From: a virus
IMG/VR virus record: IMGVR_UViG_3300037882_001492
Coordinates: 1 to 64,000 of that record
DNA: 64,000 nt
Direction: 5' to 3' (one strand)
Part shown: positions 53,608 through 63,140 of the stretch, piece after piece
Layout: each line of letters begins with the position of its first letter
How positions within the stretch are numbered: position 1 is the first letter of the stretch
The notes under the pieces: generated by a model
Told to the model about the DNA's origin: nothing
The model's database searches: none
What the model saw: the letters and a program-made list of their open reading frames with translations, nothing else
Position numbers and translations under genes: made by a program

Positions 53608-55835
53608 TTTATTTCGTATTTAAACAATCGTAAGATTTCCAAATAAAGCAGGTAACGATTCACAACTACTTTATTAAGATCGAATGCATCATCTGTAATC
53701 TTCTTCAAATTACTTCCCATTCGTGTAATCTCTTTAGGATTACGAATCAAATAGGACAGACGATTCTTCCATTCCATTATACTGTTTTCTCTAGAAATAA
53801 GGAAACCAGTTTCACCGTTTTTAATGGTTTCGTCATAGCAACCCATATTAGTGCAAACTAATGGGATTGCATATCTACCACAATTATGCATGACAGTAAA
53901 ATCGTCCAACAAATGTAAATTATCCCCATCTAATTGAAATCCAAAAAACTCTCTATCGCCTGATAGTTTTTCAATTTTAAATCCTGTGGTGAGGGGGTTT
54001 CTAATTTTTTTCTTTATTGTTTGTTTATGTTGTTTTCTGGCTATTTTGCAAGGAATTAAATGAATGGGGCCGGAAATTTGAAGTCTCTCCCATAAAAACA
54101 ATTCTCCCTTTTCATTATACTTTTTACATATTTCCGGGCCGGACACTCTAAACCCTAAACTTCTAGCTAAAAACGCAACATCATTAATTAACTGTTTTGA
54201 CGAATTAGAAAATTGATATGATGATTTTATCAAACACCCATCCGTGTCAATTAGACCGGCCAACAATTCTAATCTATTTTTTCTAGAGTTTATTAAATAT
54301 TGTTTTGGAATAAATTTATTTTTACAAGAAACTTTATAAAGTTTATAAAATTTAAGTTTTTCAATAATCGGGTTTTTAGATGGGCCGGAATTAGGTTCAA
54401 GCCCTGCACTATATGTGCTGGCTTTACTTCCTTGTTTTCCGTATGCATTAATGTGCAGTTTTTCCTCCCCAACACTAAGACAATAATTAGAAAAATATTC
54501 CCTAATTTCTTCGTCCATAGTTATAATCCTTGGAGTTTTTAAAAGGGAACCGTCCCCTAACATCGCTCCAATAAAGTAAGGCTCTAATAAAACTTCCGCA
54601 TGTGGAAACTCTACCTCACTTCTATACAAATTATAATCATATTTCTCTAAATCATATAATGAATCATAATCTTTAACTTTAATTGTTAAAAATTCTTCTC
54701 GCTTCTTAAGACGATTAGTTTTTAAGTGCAGCAAATGGTCTGTGGTTACTGTTATTTCTTTCCCATTCTTAGGAATTATTTTAACCATTTCACTTTTACC
54801 GCGAAATAACTTTATAACATTTCTTTCTTTAGAGTCCGGTCCCATTAATTTATCCCCAAGTTCTACATCCTCAACATTTTTTATAGAACCGTCAAACATC
54901 AAAACTTTAGTACCAGATGCGTAACATTCTGCAACTTTGATATCGGATTTTGAATCGTTAAAGAAATTATATTGTAATGGGGCAATAGCAATATCAATAT
55001 TACTATAGAAGATGCCATACTTATCAATCGGTTGCGCCCAAAAGATTTCTACATTTGATCGTTTAGATCCAGCAGTTAGAATCTTTTGGTAATTGTCCCA
55101 AACATCACTTTGCCAATCTTTTTTAGCACCAGGAGGAAAAAAAGGTCTTCCAAAGAAATTCCATTTAACTTTTTCAGGTCCAACTAACTGATTTACAGCC
55201 AGCATTGTACCTTTAAATTCTTTTACATCTTCCTCATGGTGGATTCCGCCTACCCAACCAATTCTAACGGGTTTAGACTGATTCTTTGGTGCATTCCAAT
55301 TCGGAAGGTTGTAATCAATAGCATTTTTAAGGATCGCTAAGGCACCAGATTTAATATAAGGTTTTACTCGCTCAGCAAACTTTCTTTGAGTTACAGTAAC
55401 AAGATTTGAATGCTCATAAAGTAATTTAGTTAATTCGTCTAATTTCTTTTCTTTATAGGCAGCATAATGTCTATGCCCTTCGTATAAATCAGTAAGTAAA
55501 TCATCTGTATCAAAATGATGGATTTTGCCTCTCTTTCTAGTTTCGTCTAATAATTGAACATTATATTGTGGTCCGAAATCGTGAATATTGCAAGTAAACA
55601 CAATATCAGCCCATTCAATATCGGGAACTTTACTATCTGGATTTACAAAGATTTGAGTTCCTTCACCTTGCCGCCACTCTAAAGGATTTTTATTGAAGCG
55701 AACTTCGATATAATCAGATAGAGCTTCCTGTATTTTTTTACATGGAATAATAACCCGATATTGAGCGCACCCCCCTTCATTCGGAGGAACAGCTAATAGG
55801 CGTAATTTTCTTGGAAGTTTAGGTAAATCTTGCAT
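53604..55835 (-). CDS. Glycosyltransferase interrupted by LAGLIDADG intein
   Basis: 743-residue precursor. The exteins (1-303 and 652-743) form a GT4-like glycosyltransferase: LRLLAVPPNEGGCAQYR, VRIGWVGGIHHEEDV, FWAQPIDKYG, then ECGRYAIPLVCTNMGC...NGETGFL. The intein spans C304-N651 (348 residues, separate entry) and would leave VAE-CGRY joined, inside the donor-binding region where these enzymes are well conserved. The spliced host protein is about 395 residues. It is the rightmost gene of the glycan locus. Confidence 0.75.
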   Translation of the reverse strand: MQDLPKLPRKLRLLAVPPNEGGCAQYRVIIPCKKIQEALSDYIEVRFNKNPLEWRQGEGTQIFVNPDSKVPDIEWADIVFTCNIHDFGPQYNVQLLDETRKRGKIHHFDTDDLLTDLYEGHRHYAAYKEKKLDELTKLLYEHSNLVTVTQRKFAERVKPYIKSGALAILKNAIDYNLPNWNAPKNQSKPVRIGWVGGIHHEEDVKEFKGTMLAVNQLVGPEKVKWNFFGRPFFPPGAKKDWQSDVWDNYQKILTAGSKRSNVEIFWAQPIDKYGIFYSNIDIAIAPLQYNFFNDSKSDIKVAECYASGTKVLMFDGSIKNVEDVELGDKLMGPDSKERNVIKLFRGKSEMVKIIPKNGKEITVTTDHLLHLKTNRLKKREEFLTIKVKDYDSLYDLEKYDYNLYRSEVEFPHAEVLLEPYFIGAMLGDGSLLKTPRIITMDEEIREYFSNYCLSVGEEKLHINAYGKQGSKASTYSAGLEPNSGPSKNPIIEKLKFYKLYKVSCKNKFIPKQYLINSRKNRLELLAGLIDTDGCLIKSSYQFSNSSKQLINDVAFLARSLGFRVSGPEICKKYNEKGELFLWERLQISGPIHLIPCKIARKQHKQTIKKKIRNPLTTGFKIEKLSGDREFFGFQLDGDNLHLLDDFTVMHNCGRYAIPLVCTNMGCYDETIKNGETGFLISRENSIMEWKNRLSYLIRNPKEITRMGSNLKKITDDAFDLNKVVVNRYLLYLEILRLFKYEIK
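53883..54926 (-). mobile_element. Intein in glycosyltransferase
   Basis: Codons C304 to N651. Block A CYASGTKVLMFDG, block B EITVTTDHLLHL (TxxH), two LAGLIDADG motifs FIGAMLGDGSL (421-431) and LLAGLIDTDGCL, and C-terminal FQLDGDNLHLLDDFTVMHN before +1 Cys. All splicing residues (Cys1, block B His, penultimate His, Asn, Cys+1) are visible, so it is probably active. LAGLIDADG motifs suggest homing activity. Confidence 0.75.
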
Positions 55836-55873
55836 AAAAAAAATAGGGGAGACTCTTTGTTAAAATCTCCCCT
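55836..55873 (-). terminator. Rho-independent terminator after ssDNA-binding gene
   Basis: On the minus strand AGGGGAGA (55873-55866) pairs with TCTCCCCT (55852-55845), 13-nt loop, followed by ATTTTTTTT. It separates the gp32-like gene from the glycan locus. Confidence 0.75.
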
Positions 55874-55889
55874 CAAAACCATCAAAATC

Positions 55890-56699
55890 TTAGGCTTCCA
55901 TGTCGTCCAAGGACTCAGAAAATTCTTGGTCATCAGACCCGACAGCAGCCGCAGCAGCGGATACAGGAGCCGCAATTCCCAACATTTCAGCCCTATATTG
56001 GTCCCTCTTGGCATCAGCCACCGCTCTAACCTCTTCAAAGGCAGGAAGTTTAATCAAAACACTTAAATCGTGTCTTTGAGCAAGGATATTAGCAATCTCT
56101 TCTTCGCTTTCCGCTAACGGAGTAGATTTAATTCTAAACGAAGATTTATCGTAATTATTGTAACCAGCGACCTTTTCCATTTTCAGGTTAAAGTCCCATC
56201 CCTTTTCAGTATCGAAAATATAAGTCTCTCCGTTACCAAAATCTTCGTCAAACATTCCATCAAGAATCTTTTGGAAGATTTTAACTCCTTGGCTAAGGAT
56301 TTTGACTTTTGAATCTCTACGATCATAGACATTGAAATAGTAGCGATCAGATGCGCCTAAGCCATTCTTGAATAAGAAATCTCGTTTTGCTTCTCCAGCA
56401 GGAGTTTCTTTTCCATCGTTATTGATATCTTTCCAGATTTCAAAATATAGTTCGCACAGAGGGCATTTTTCATCATGCTTTCTCAAGCAATGAAAGTTAT
56501 TCTCTCCGACTTTGTGAATTGCAGTTTCAGCGTAAAATTGTTCGGGATTTGGATTTCCAGGAAGAATTCTCAAGGAAGCAGATTCTTTCTCCCCGATTTG
56601 AACGAAATTCTCAAGGAAGTTTCCGCCCGAACCTTTGTTTGCAAGTTTCTCTTTCTTCTTTCGAAGTTCTTCCATAAAGTTAGGTGTTAGTTTAGCCAT
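55890..56699 (-). CDS. Single-stranded DNA-binding protein (gp32-like)
   Basis: 269 residues. Basic N-terminus for cooperativity (MAKLTPNFMEELRKKKEKL), zinc site with H70, C71/H75, C79 and C82 in FHCLRKHDEKCPLC, DNA-binding OB region to about 220, and an acidic tail (SDDQEFSESLDDMEA) as in T4 gp32. It binds ssDNA at the fork and recombination intermediates. Confidence 0.85.
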   Translation of the reverse strand: MAKLTPNFMEELRKKKEKLANKGSGGNFLENFVQIGEKESASLRILPGNPNPEQFYAETAIHKVGENNFHCLRKHDEKCPLCELYFEIWKDINNDGKETPAGEAKRDFLFKNGLGASDRYYFNVYDRRDSKVKILSQGVKIFQKILDGMFDEDFGNGETYIFDTEKGWDFNLKMEKVAGYNNYDKSSFRIKSTPLAESEEEIANILAQRHDLSVLIKLPAFEEVRAVADAKRDQYRAEMLGIAAPVSAAAAAVGSDDQEFSESLDDMEA

Positions 56700-56700
56700 G

Positions 56701-57138
56701 TTAAGTTGTTAATTTGATTTCAGCCCTTCTGTTACTGCTGGCCTGAACAAGCATATCTTTTAATGTCTCGACTGAGGCATATAAATTTTTACATAGGAAA
56801 AAACGATATTCCTCTGTAAGTAACCCTCTGTAAGATTCTTTTACTTTAGGGTCAAGGATAGACAACGATTCTAATTTAGCATCACTAAGTTTAGAAGAAG
56901 AAGATTTAATGGCATCAGCCTTAATCTGCGACACAATCTCATCATGATCTATTCGTCTTGAGTCATAACGATTCTTAGCATATGCAAGAACCGCACCAAG
57001 AAATGCATGATAAGCAGCGACTTCTGTAATTCGTTTATCTAAGGTTTCTTCATTGAAAGATAACAAGTTAGTGATTAAAGTCTCATAACGATCTTCAATG
57101 TTGGTATAGAAGTTTTTGTAGGTTTCGATAGGTAGCAT
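56701..57138 (-). CDS. Hypothetical protein, possible UvsY-like mediator
   Basis: 145 residues, helical, with YHAFLGAVLAYAKNRYDSRR and KLSDAKLESLSILDPKVKES. It stands between the gp32-like gene and the helicase block, where T4-like phages may keep recombination mediators, and is similar in size to UvsY (137). Sequence similarity is not convincing. CTATAATA precedes the start. Confidence 0.4.
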   Translation of the reverse strand: MLPIETYKNFYTNIEDRYETLITNLLSFNEETLDKRITEVAAYHAFLGAVLAYAKNRYDSRRIDHDEIVSQIKADAIKSSSSKLSDAKLESLSILDPKVKESYRGLLTEEYRFFLCKNLYASVETLKDMLVQASSNRRAEIKLTT

Positions 57139-57140
57139 AG

Positions 57141-57506
57141 TTATTGGGTTATAATATTATAGTGTTTATTTCGGGATTTACAAAATTCATAGTAGGAATT
57201 GAAATTTTCGCGGTAAACAAAGAAGTAAGTTTCGTCAGTTGAGTTGATTAAATGTTCTACAAGTCGCGGGTAAGTATAAGTATCTATGTCTGATCTTGTG
57301 AAAAGAAAACAAGCAATACCCCGTTGTTTACAAATTTTTTCTATCTGTTTAAAATATGGTCCTTTCGCAATCAATACGATTTTGTAATGTGATGGAATCT
57401 GATTAACCAGATACGATACATTCTCTTTCGTCGGATATGAGTCAGACAGGATAATACTCACCAACTTAGAAGTATAAGAATCGAAATGAAGTTTGTCTCT
57501 ATGCAT
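57141..57506 (-). CDS. Hypothetical protein
   Basis: 121 residues, alpha/beta (KLVSIILSDSYPTKENVSYLV, YKIVLIAKGPYFKQIEKICKQRGIACFLF). It resembles a small Rossmann-like domain but has no catalytic motif. Overlaps the helicase gene end by 8 nt. Confidence 0.5.
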   Translation of the reverse strand: MHRDKLHFDSYTSKLVSIILSDSYPTKENVSYLVNQIPSHYKIVLIAKGPYFKQIEKICKQRGIACFLFTRSDIDTYTYPRLVEHLINSTDETYFFVYRENFNSYYEFCKSRNKHYNIITQ

Positions 57507-58797
57507 CTTGCATCACCATTTTACTTGCTTCAATTTTAATGTTATGGACAAACTTAGAAACCCCATTTCTGTTTTTGATAATAAACAATCTAGCTTTTCC
57601 TTCTTCTTTCTCTGCTGTAGTTTGATTGATCGAGAAGATAAACTCACATGGACGAAGCTTGCCATACGAATCTCCGACTTCTCTTTCAGTAATAATAGTA
57701 ACCTTGTGGGCTTCTCTATTAGTTTGTGTTGCGGTCCAAACTAACATTCTAGATTGAATCGCTAATCCTCTTAGATGTTCAACGGTATCTTGTTGAGCCT
57801 CATAAGTGGCTTTTTCACCTTCGGACATTAAATCAAGGTAATCAATAATCAATACATCAGGAACAAAATTCTCATAGTTTTTCAACTGTTGCAGGTATGC
57901 CCTAAGTTGAGACATTGATAAACATTTGGTCGGAAACTGTTTAACTTTAATCTTACCTAATGGGAATCCTTTCGTTTCAATAAGTTTGTTGTTAATTAAT
58001 GACAGACGATATTTAATGTCCGATACGCGATTCTTTAACTCTGTTATGGGAATTCGTGTGAAACAAGAGTCTATGCGTTGTTCGATTCTATCTTCACTCA
58101 TTTCCAAAGAAATATAAGCAACATTCAAACCTTCTTTTGCCGACTCTACTGCTTGATTAACAAGATAGATTGATTTACCTACTCCTGTTGGTGCAATTAC
58201 CATTGCAATCTCACCACGACCAAATCCACCTTCATCTAACTGTTCATTAAGTTTCTCAAATGGTGTGCGTCCAATACAATTTTTAGTGCTTGTAAGACGC
58301 TGGTATCGTGATTCAAAATCCTCCCCATAATATGAACCTAATTCAAGGGAACGGCCAACTTGTAAAGCGGCGGAAACCCTTTCTCTAACTTTCTCGTAAT
58401 GACCAGAATTTACTAGTTCAACAGATCCGATTAGGGCTTCTACCATCGCTTGCTTTTGAGCAAACTTCTCTACTTTATCTAAGAGATATTCTTTAGTAGA
58501 GTTAGCAGAAACATCAGTTGAATTAATGCTAGTAAGTTCTTGACGATAATCACCTAAAAACTCTTTTTCAGTCAATAAAGGTTTTAGGTCTTCAATGATT
58601 TGTGAATCGTCAGGTAAAGCACGATACTTATAGTAATAATCTCTAATTACTCTAAAGATTTTAGCATGAACATCTGATTCAAAATATTCTGGCTTTAACA
58701 TTGCCAAAATTTGAGTCAAATAATCAATATCCGCCTTGCATAGGAACAGAATTGATCTTTGAATCCCTTCTTCGAAATCTAATGTGTCTTTAGTCAT
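57499..58797 (-). CDS. Replicative DNA helicase (DnaB/gp41-like)
   Basis: 432 residues. The N-terminal primase-interaction-type domain spans to about 150. The RecA-like motor has Walker A APTGVGKS (202-209), the VAYISLEMSE region, Walker B VLIIDYLDLM (near 318) and a late EVGDSYGKLRPCEFIFSINQT. It unwinds duplex at the fork as a hexamer. It overlaps the dUTPase stop by 1 nt. Confidence 0.85.
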   Translation of the reverse strand: MTKDTLDFEEGIQRSILFLCKADIDYLTQILAMLKPEYFESDVHAKIFRVIRDYYYKYRALPDDSQIIEDLKPLLTEKEFLGDYRQELTSINSTDVSANSTKEYLLDKVEKFAQKQAMVEALIGSVELVNSGHYEKVRERVSAALQVGRSLELGSYYGEDFESRYQRLTSTKNCIGRTPFEKLNEQLDEGGFGRGEIAMVIAPTGVGKSIYLVNQAVESAKEGLNVAYISLEMSEDRIEQRIDSCFTRIPITELKNRVSDIKYRLSLINNKLIETKGFPLGKIKVKQFPTKCLSMSQLRAYLQQLKNYENFVPDVLIIDYLDLMSEGEKATYEAQQDTVEHLRGLAIQSRMLVWTATQTNREAHKVTIITEREVGDSYGKLRPCEFIFSINQTTAEKEEGKARLFIIKNRNGVSKFVHNIKIEASKMVMQDA

Positions 58798-59336
58798 TAA
58801 TTACCTGTTGAACCAAATCCCCCGGTTCCTCTCATATTATACCCTGCTTCCTTCGCTACCATAAGATCAAAATCCTCTTTACAAAAATAAACGCCAGCTA
58901 AAGGTTCAAGCGTTTTTGGAATCATTTGTGCAATTCTTTCTCTTGCTTGAATTGTAATAACTTCGTTTGTGCAATTTCTGATTGCAAGTATTACTTCACC
59001 TCTATAATCAGAGTCAATAATTCCAACTCCATTTGCGAGGGATAAACCTTTTTTACCCCAAGACGATCTAATGAATACTTCAAAGTAATATCCTTGCGGT
59101 GGTTTGATAAAAGTTCCTGTTGAAACTATAGCAATTCTTCCAGGCTCAACTTGAATTGTATTCATCGAAATTAAATCAAATCCCGCAGATCCAGGAGTTG
59201 CTTTTTTTAAAACTGGCCCTGTGTATTGGAAACATTTAATCGTTAATTCCTTAATTTCAACCTTATCAATATCAGGATATTTTTCTTCAATTTCTGCAAT
59301 ATACTGCATTTTCTGTAAAGGGGTTAAATTATCCAT
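58797..59336 (-). CDS. dut: Deoxyuridine triphosphatase (dUTPase)
   Basis: 179 residues with a roughly 30-residue N-terminal extension. All five trimeric dUTPase motifs are seen: TPGSAGFDL (47-55), RSSWGKKG (90-97), NGVGIIDSDYRGE (102-114), RERIAQMI (132-139), GTGGFGSTG (170-178). It hydrolyses dUTP to dUMP, supplying ThyX and keeping uracil out of DNA. Confidence 0.9.
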   Translation of the reverse strand: MDNLTPLQKMQYIAEIEEKYPDIDKVEIKELTIKCFQYTGPVLKKATPGSAGFDLISMNTIQVEPGRIAIVSTGTFIKPPQGYYFEVFIRSSWGKKGLSLANGVGIIDSDYRGEVILAIRNCTNEVITIQARERIAQMIPKTLEPLAGVYFCKEDFDLMVAKEAGYNMRGTGGFGSTGN

Positions 59337-59820
59337 TTGGTCTTTTTCCTAAAGTTGTTATTGTTTTATCAATGTTCTCTTCAACTGCTTTCGCAACATT
59401 TTGGGAGCGTTTAATTCTTTCGTGTACTTCTTTTCCTTTTACTCGTTTCAAAGTACCTTCCTGCTCAAAATATTCATAATCCATTTCATATTTGGAATAA
59501 GGTGAAATTCCTTTCTTACCTTCTAATATTTCTTGTGAGTTTTTAATCTCTGCTTGCTGAATTTCCTTTGTATAGGATTTTCTACTTTCAACAGATCGAA
59601 ACACTCGTTCTCTGAAATCTGATGACCTTGCTTGGCATAGAAACTTACCGAAACTAAGTTCCGCCAATTTACCACATTCAGGACATTCAGCATTAGCCGG
59701 AACTGTTAAAGGTGGTTCATCAAAATCCACTATGAATTTGTGTGGAATCATCGAACATTCATCGTTCTCACACCAAAAGTAGAATTTAGTTTGAATGAAA
59801 TTTTCTTCTCCTGCTTTCAT
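59329..59820 (-). CDS. Zinc-ribbon hypothetical protein
   Basis: 163 residues from ATG 59820 (TAATG overlap with the upstream stop; an upstream TTG is the alternative). WCENDECSMIPHKF and ECPECGKLAEL form a four-Cys zinc ribbon. The second half is charged and helical (SRKSYTKEIQQAEIKNSQEILEGKK). A dUTPase neighbour and zinc ribbon fit a nucleic-acid-binding role, unproven. Confidence 0.55.
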   Translation of the reverse strand: MKAGEENFIQTKFYFWCENDECSMIPHKFIVDFDEPPLTVPANAECPECGKLAELSFGKFLCQARSSDFRERVFRSVESRKSYTKEIQQAEIKNSQEILEGKKGISPYSKYEMDYEYFEQEGTLKRVKGKEVHERIKRSQNVAKAVEENIDKTITTLGKRPNG

Positions 59821-60119
59821 TAACAATCCTCTTCTTCGTTTCGTATCTTATCAGGAATTCCAACACATGATTCATTTACATAACTAAACTCATATTCTAG
59901 GTTAGAGCTACTATCTTGATTGTGTTTTCTATAACACAAAACCATGGGCATGTATTCTAAAAGAATTGCACCTTCAAGTCGTCTAAGAATTTCATTAATT
60001 GCGGCAGTTCCGTATTCAGATGGGATATACCCGTCTTTATGTCTTTGTAATGTCCCGATAATTTCTAACAAAAGATTATCTTGTGTTAGTGGCCGTAAAT
60101 AATTTACATTATTTTTCAT
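59820..60119 (-). CDS. Hypothetical protein
   Basis: 99 residues. LRPLTQDNLLLEIIGTLQRHKDGYIPSEYG, AINEILRRLEGA and an acidic end. Starts 6 nt from the reductase stop. Unknown function. Confidence 0.5.
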   Translation of the reverse strand: MKNNVNYLRPLTQDNLLLEIIGTLQRHKDGYIPSEYGTAAINEILRRLEGAILLEYMPMVLCYRKHNQDSSSNLEYEFSYVNESCVGIPDKIRNEEEDC

Positions 60120-60125
60120 ATTTTA

Positions 60126-63100
60126 TTATAATTCACAAACCCCATTTTTGCAAGTGTCCACAGAATCTACTACATCGACCAACTCACCTTCGATAATTAA
60201 CTTGTCCAAGTCAACGGTTGCTGGATCAATTCTAGTAAGTGGTTCGTTTCCTCTGCTTCCTGCTTTATAGAAAGTGAAGCCTTTAATATCAGCAGCATAA
60301 GTAGTTAAAGTCTCTTGAATTTCGGGAGTCATTGTAAATGTCTCTGGTAGATTACAAGTTTTTGATACGGCTGAATCAATGAATTGTTGAATAGTGGCTT
60401 GCATTTTAATGTGTTCTTCGGGAGTAACATCGTATGCACCGACTACATGTTCAACATTCTTTCCTTTCAAGTAAAGGTATTTAAACAACGGATCAACTAC
60501 GATCTTTTCATTCCACACACTTCCAACCGTAGTGCGCCATCTACGCTTATAAATCGGAGAAAATATAGGCTCAATTCCTGTTGAAACCCCAAGCACCATT
60601 GCCGTACTTCCAGTAGGAGGAACAGTTAGTAATACCGCGTTTCTTAATCCGTTTAGTCTAATTTCTGTTCTAAGTCTAGCCGGTAAGGTTTTAAAATACT
60701 TCTCTTTTCTGAGTTTAGACCAATCATAAGCCTCAAACGAACCTTTATGTCTAGCCAAATTCATAGATGCTTTATAGGCCTCATATCGAATAGTTTGAAA
60801 CAGCCTTTCAGTAAACTCCAAACATGCCTCGCTACCATAACGATAACCGGCTTTAATTAGCATATAATGAAATCCCATTACCCCTAATCCAATTCTACGA
60901 CTTCGAATACCGGCTTCTTTACATTCTGGAATTGGAAAATGGTTTGCCGTTAAAACATCATCTAAAAATCTAACACCGATTCTAACAGTTCGTGCAAGCT
61001 TTTTCCAATCTATTTCTCCATCATCAGATACCATATTAGATAAATTAATATTTCCTAAACAACAGTTCGAATATGCAGGTAATGGAATTTCGCCACAATT
61101 TGATGTAAAACCATATTCTGTTAAAAATGTATGGGTATTGTCGTCAACGGTTATATCATAAACATCTTCATAAATCTCTGTAGCTTCAACATTAACAATT
61201 CTAAGATAATCTTTCTCTGTTTTTAGTTGTTGATTCACGATGGTTTGCAAAGCTTCGTGTTTTCTCAAATGCGTAAGTGATAATTTTGTGCCTAATTTTT
61301 TCGATTGAGCTTCACAAATATTCACATCGTAGCGAACAAAACTCTTTCCATTTAATAATGAAATAGACTTTCTAACTTGACAAGACACTCCGATACATCG
61401 AAGCAGTTTTTTAACATCAAACGCCAACTTTTCATGGCAAGTAGTTAAATTTACATAATTGCCACTATTTTTAGAGTCAGTTTTTCGAATACAAACATGA
61501 CCGTCAGAAGAAAACAACCCATCCAAATAACCTAAAATAAAATCCTCTGATGCTGTCCAGATACATTCTGGAAGTCCATTCTTTTTACCTCTATGGCCGA
61601 GACTATAAAAATAATCACAAAATTCTTTTGAATTCACATACAATTCATAGCAGCCTTTATTTAATCTTAAACGAGAGATATTTTTTTTCCTGGAATTAAC
61701 AAAATCAGCCACAATATTCGCAATACCGTTTTCTGAATCTTCCTGAGAAAAAATAAACCCATAATAAGGACCGTTCCGTTTGTGGATTCCAGACCACCCA
61801 TCGCCGTAATTCCACCCCAAAACAAAACCTTCTTCGTATGTTAGTGTAGATTTTTTATTTCCAAAATGTGGAGATACGGGATGATAAATCAAATCTCCTA
61901 TCTGGAGGTCAGAAGTTTCCTTTTTTCTTAAATCTCCACAGTCAATTGAAATTTTATTATCTCGCTTACAATTAATATTTCTTGTAATTATAGGCCATTT
62001 ATGGTCAGGAGTGCAAAAGACTTCTGATTTATCATTAAATGTAATTTTATATAATTGTTTATTAATTCCTGATTTAAAAACTTTACACGAAACTAATTCC
62101 CCTTTGTAGTTAACCACTTTCGTATAAGGGGTAGTTTCGGCAAGGTCTTTTATTTTAAACCATCCATTTTCAGAATACACTAGCGTATCCCAACGAAGAG
62201 ACGGGTTTGTTTGTTGCATAGTCTCGAAATAAGATACATTAGTATGAGAATTAGCGAAATCTAAATTATAGATTCCAGGTTCCCCACACTCAGTAGCGTT
62301 TTTCAAAATACTATGCCACAAATCTTTAGCTTTTAATACGGTTTGAACTGGATCTTCGAAAGTATCTTTGAAATGTTTTACATAGTGAAACTTAGCAACT
62401 CCCAAAGCATCTTCGGCGGTTTTAGCAACTACTTTAATACGATCATTGCCTAGTTCAGAAATTCTATTAATTTCAAAAACATAATATCGGACATGCCTTC
62501 CACCAAAGGTAAAATACCACTCCTCATCTTTATGAACCGCTTCCATAAATCTATCTGTAATTGCAACAGAAATATTGAAATTAGTCAGTTCTTTGCGGTC
62601 TAATTTTACATTCAGAAACTCTAATAGATCAGGATGAGTGATATTTAAAATACTCATAAGGGCGACCCTGCGGCTCCGTCCGGCCATTACATGGTTACCG
62701 ATTTCATTAATCATTTTCATAACAGAAATAGAACCCGGAGCAGAGTATTTAATATTTTGAATATCTTCCCCTTTTGGTCTAATTTCACTAAAGTTTAGAC
62801 CCACACCGCCTCCACCACATGAAATCTTATACATGTCGGAAATTGTTTTTCCAATACTGTCAATATTGTCGTTTGGAGTTAACGCATAACAATTCAACAT
62901 ATTGTTATTCAATCTCCCGGCACCAAATAGAATTCTACCTCCTGGACAGAAATCACCTGAATTTATAGCATCGTAGAACTTCCTTTCGTGAACTTCTCGT
63001 TCTTCTAAAGGTTCCGCCATCGCAACCGTTTTTGCAACTCGCTTGGCACAATCTTTCCATTCTTCTTCACCAGGAAAAGCATATTTGTCTTTGAATATTG

Positions 63101-63140
63101 TTTCTGCCAGACTTCCTGGTTGTATAACATAATTACTCAT
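60126..63140 (-). CDS. Ribonucleotide reductase with intein (class II-like)
   Basis: 1004-residue precursor; exteins 1-313 and 682-1004 give a 636-residue reductase. N-terminal GGRILFGAGRLNNNMLNCYAL (Cys84), SCGGGGVGLNFSEIRPKG, NLDFANSHTNVSY, then after splicing TNPCGEIPLPAYSNCCLG (substrate-site Cys682), VPPTGSTAMVLGVSTGIEPIF and a C-terminal CKNGVC redox pair. No small subunit gene is seen, and the layout favours the B12-dependent class II, which is moderate inference. The intein lies at the conserved NP/CGEIP junction. Confidence 0.8.
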   Translation of the reverse strand: MSNYVIQPGSLAETIFKDKYAFPGEEEWKDCAKRVAKTVAMAEPLEEREVHERKFYDAINSGDFCPGGRILFGAGRLNNNMLNCYALTPNDNIDSIGKTISDMYKISCGGGGVGLNFSEIRPKGEDIQNIKYSAPGSISVMKMINEIGNHVMAGRSRRVALMSILNITHPDLLEFLNVKLDRKELTNFNISVAITDRFMEAVHKDEEWYFTFGGRHVRYYVFEINRISELGNDRIKVVAKTAEDALGVAKFHYVKHFKDTFEDPVQTVLKAKDLWHSILKNATECGEPGIYNLDFANSHTNVSYFETMQQTNPSLRWDTLVYSENGWFKIKDLAETTPYTKVVNYKGELVSCKVFKSGINKQLYKITFNDKSEVFCTPDHKWPIITRNINCKRDNKISIDCGDLRKKETSDLQIGDLIYHPVSPHFGNKKSTLTYEEGFVLGWNYGDGWSGIHKRNGPYYGFIFSQEDSENGIANIVADFVNSRKKNISRLRLNKGCYELYVNSKEFCDYFYSLGHRGKKNGLPECIWTASEDFILGYLDGLFSSDGHVCIRKTDSKNSGNYVNLTTCHEKLAFDVKKLLRCIGVSCQVRKSISLLNGKSFVRYDVNICEAQSKKLGTKLSLTHLRKHEALQTIVNQQLKTEKDYLRIVNVEATEIYEDVYDITVDDNTHTFLTEYGFTSNCGEIPLPAYSNCCLGNINLSNMVSDDGEIDWKKLARTVRIGVRFLDDVLTANHFPIPECKEAGIRSRRIGLGVMGFHYMLIKAGYRYGSEACLEFTERLFQTIRYEAYKASMNLARHKGSFEAYDWSKLRKEKYFKTLPARLRTEIRLNGLRNAVLLTVPPTGSTAMVLGVSTGIEPIFSPIYKRRWRTTVGSVWNEKIVVDPLFKYLYLKGKNVEHVVGAYDVTPEEHIKMQATIQQFIDSAVSKTCNLPETFTMTPEIQETLTTYAADIKGFTFYKAGSRGNEPLTRIDPATVDLDKLIIEGELVDVVDSVDTCKNGVCEL
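61098..62201 (-). mobile_element. Intein in ribonucleotide reductase
   Basis: Codons S314 to N681 (368 residues). It starts SLRWDTLVYSENGWFKIKDL (Ser1), has block B EVFCTPDHKW (373-382), homing-endonuclease-like LGWNYGDGW and ILGYLDGLFSSDGHVCI, and ends THTFLTEYGFTSN before Cys+1. The endonuclease motifs are degenerate, so homing may be lost while splicing residues remain. Confidence 0.75.
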
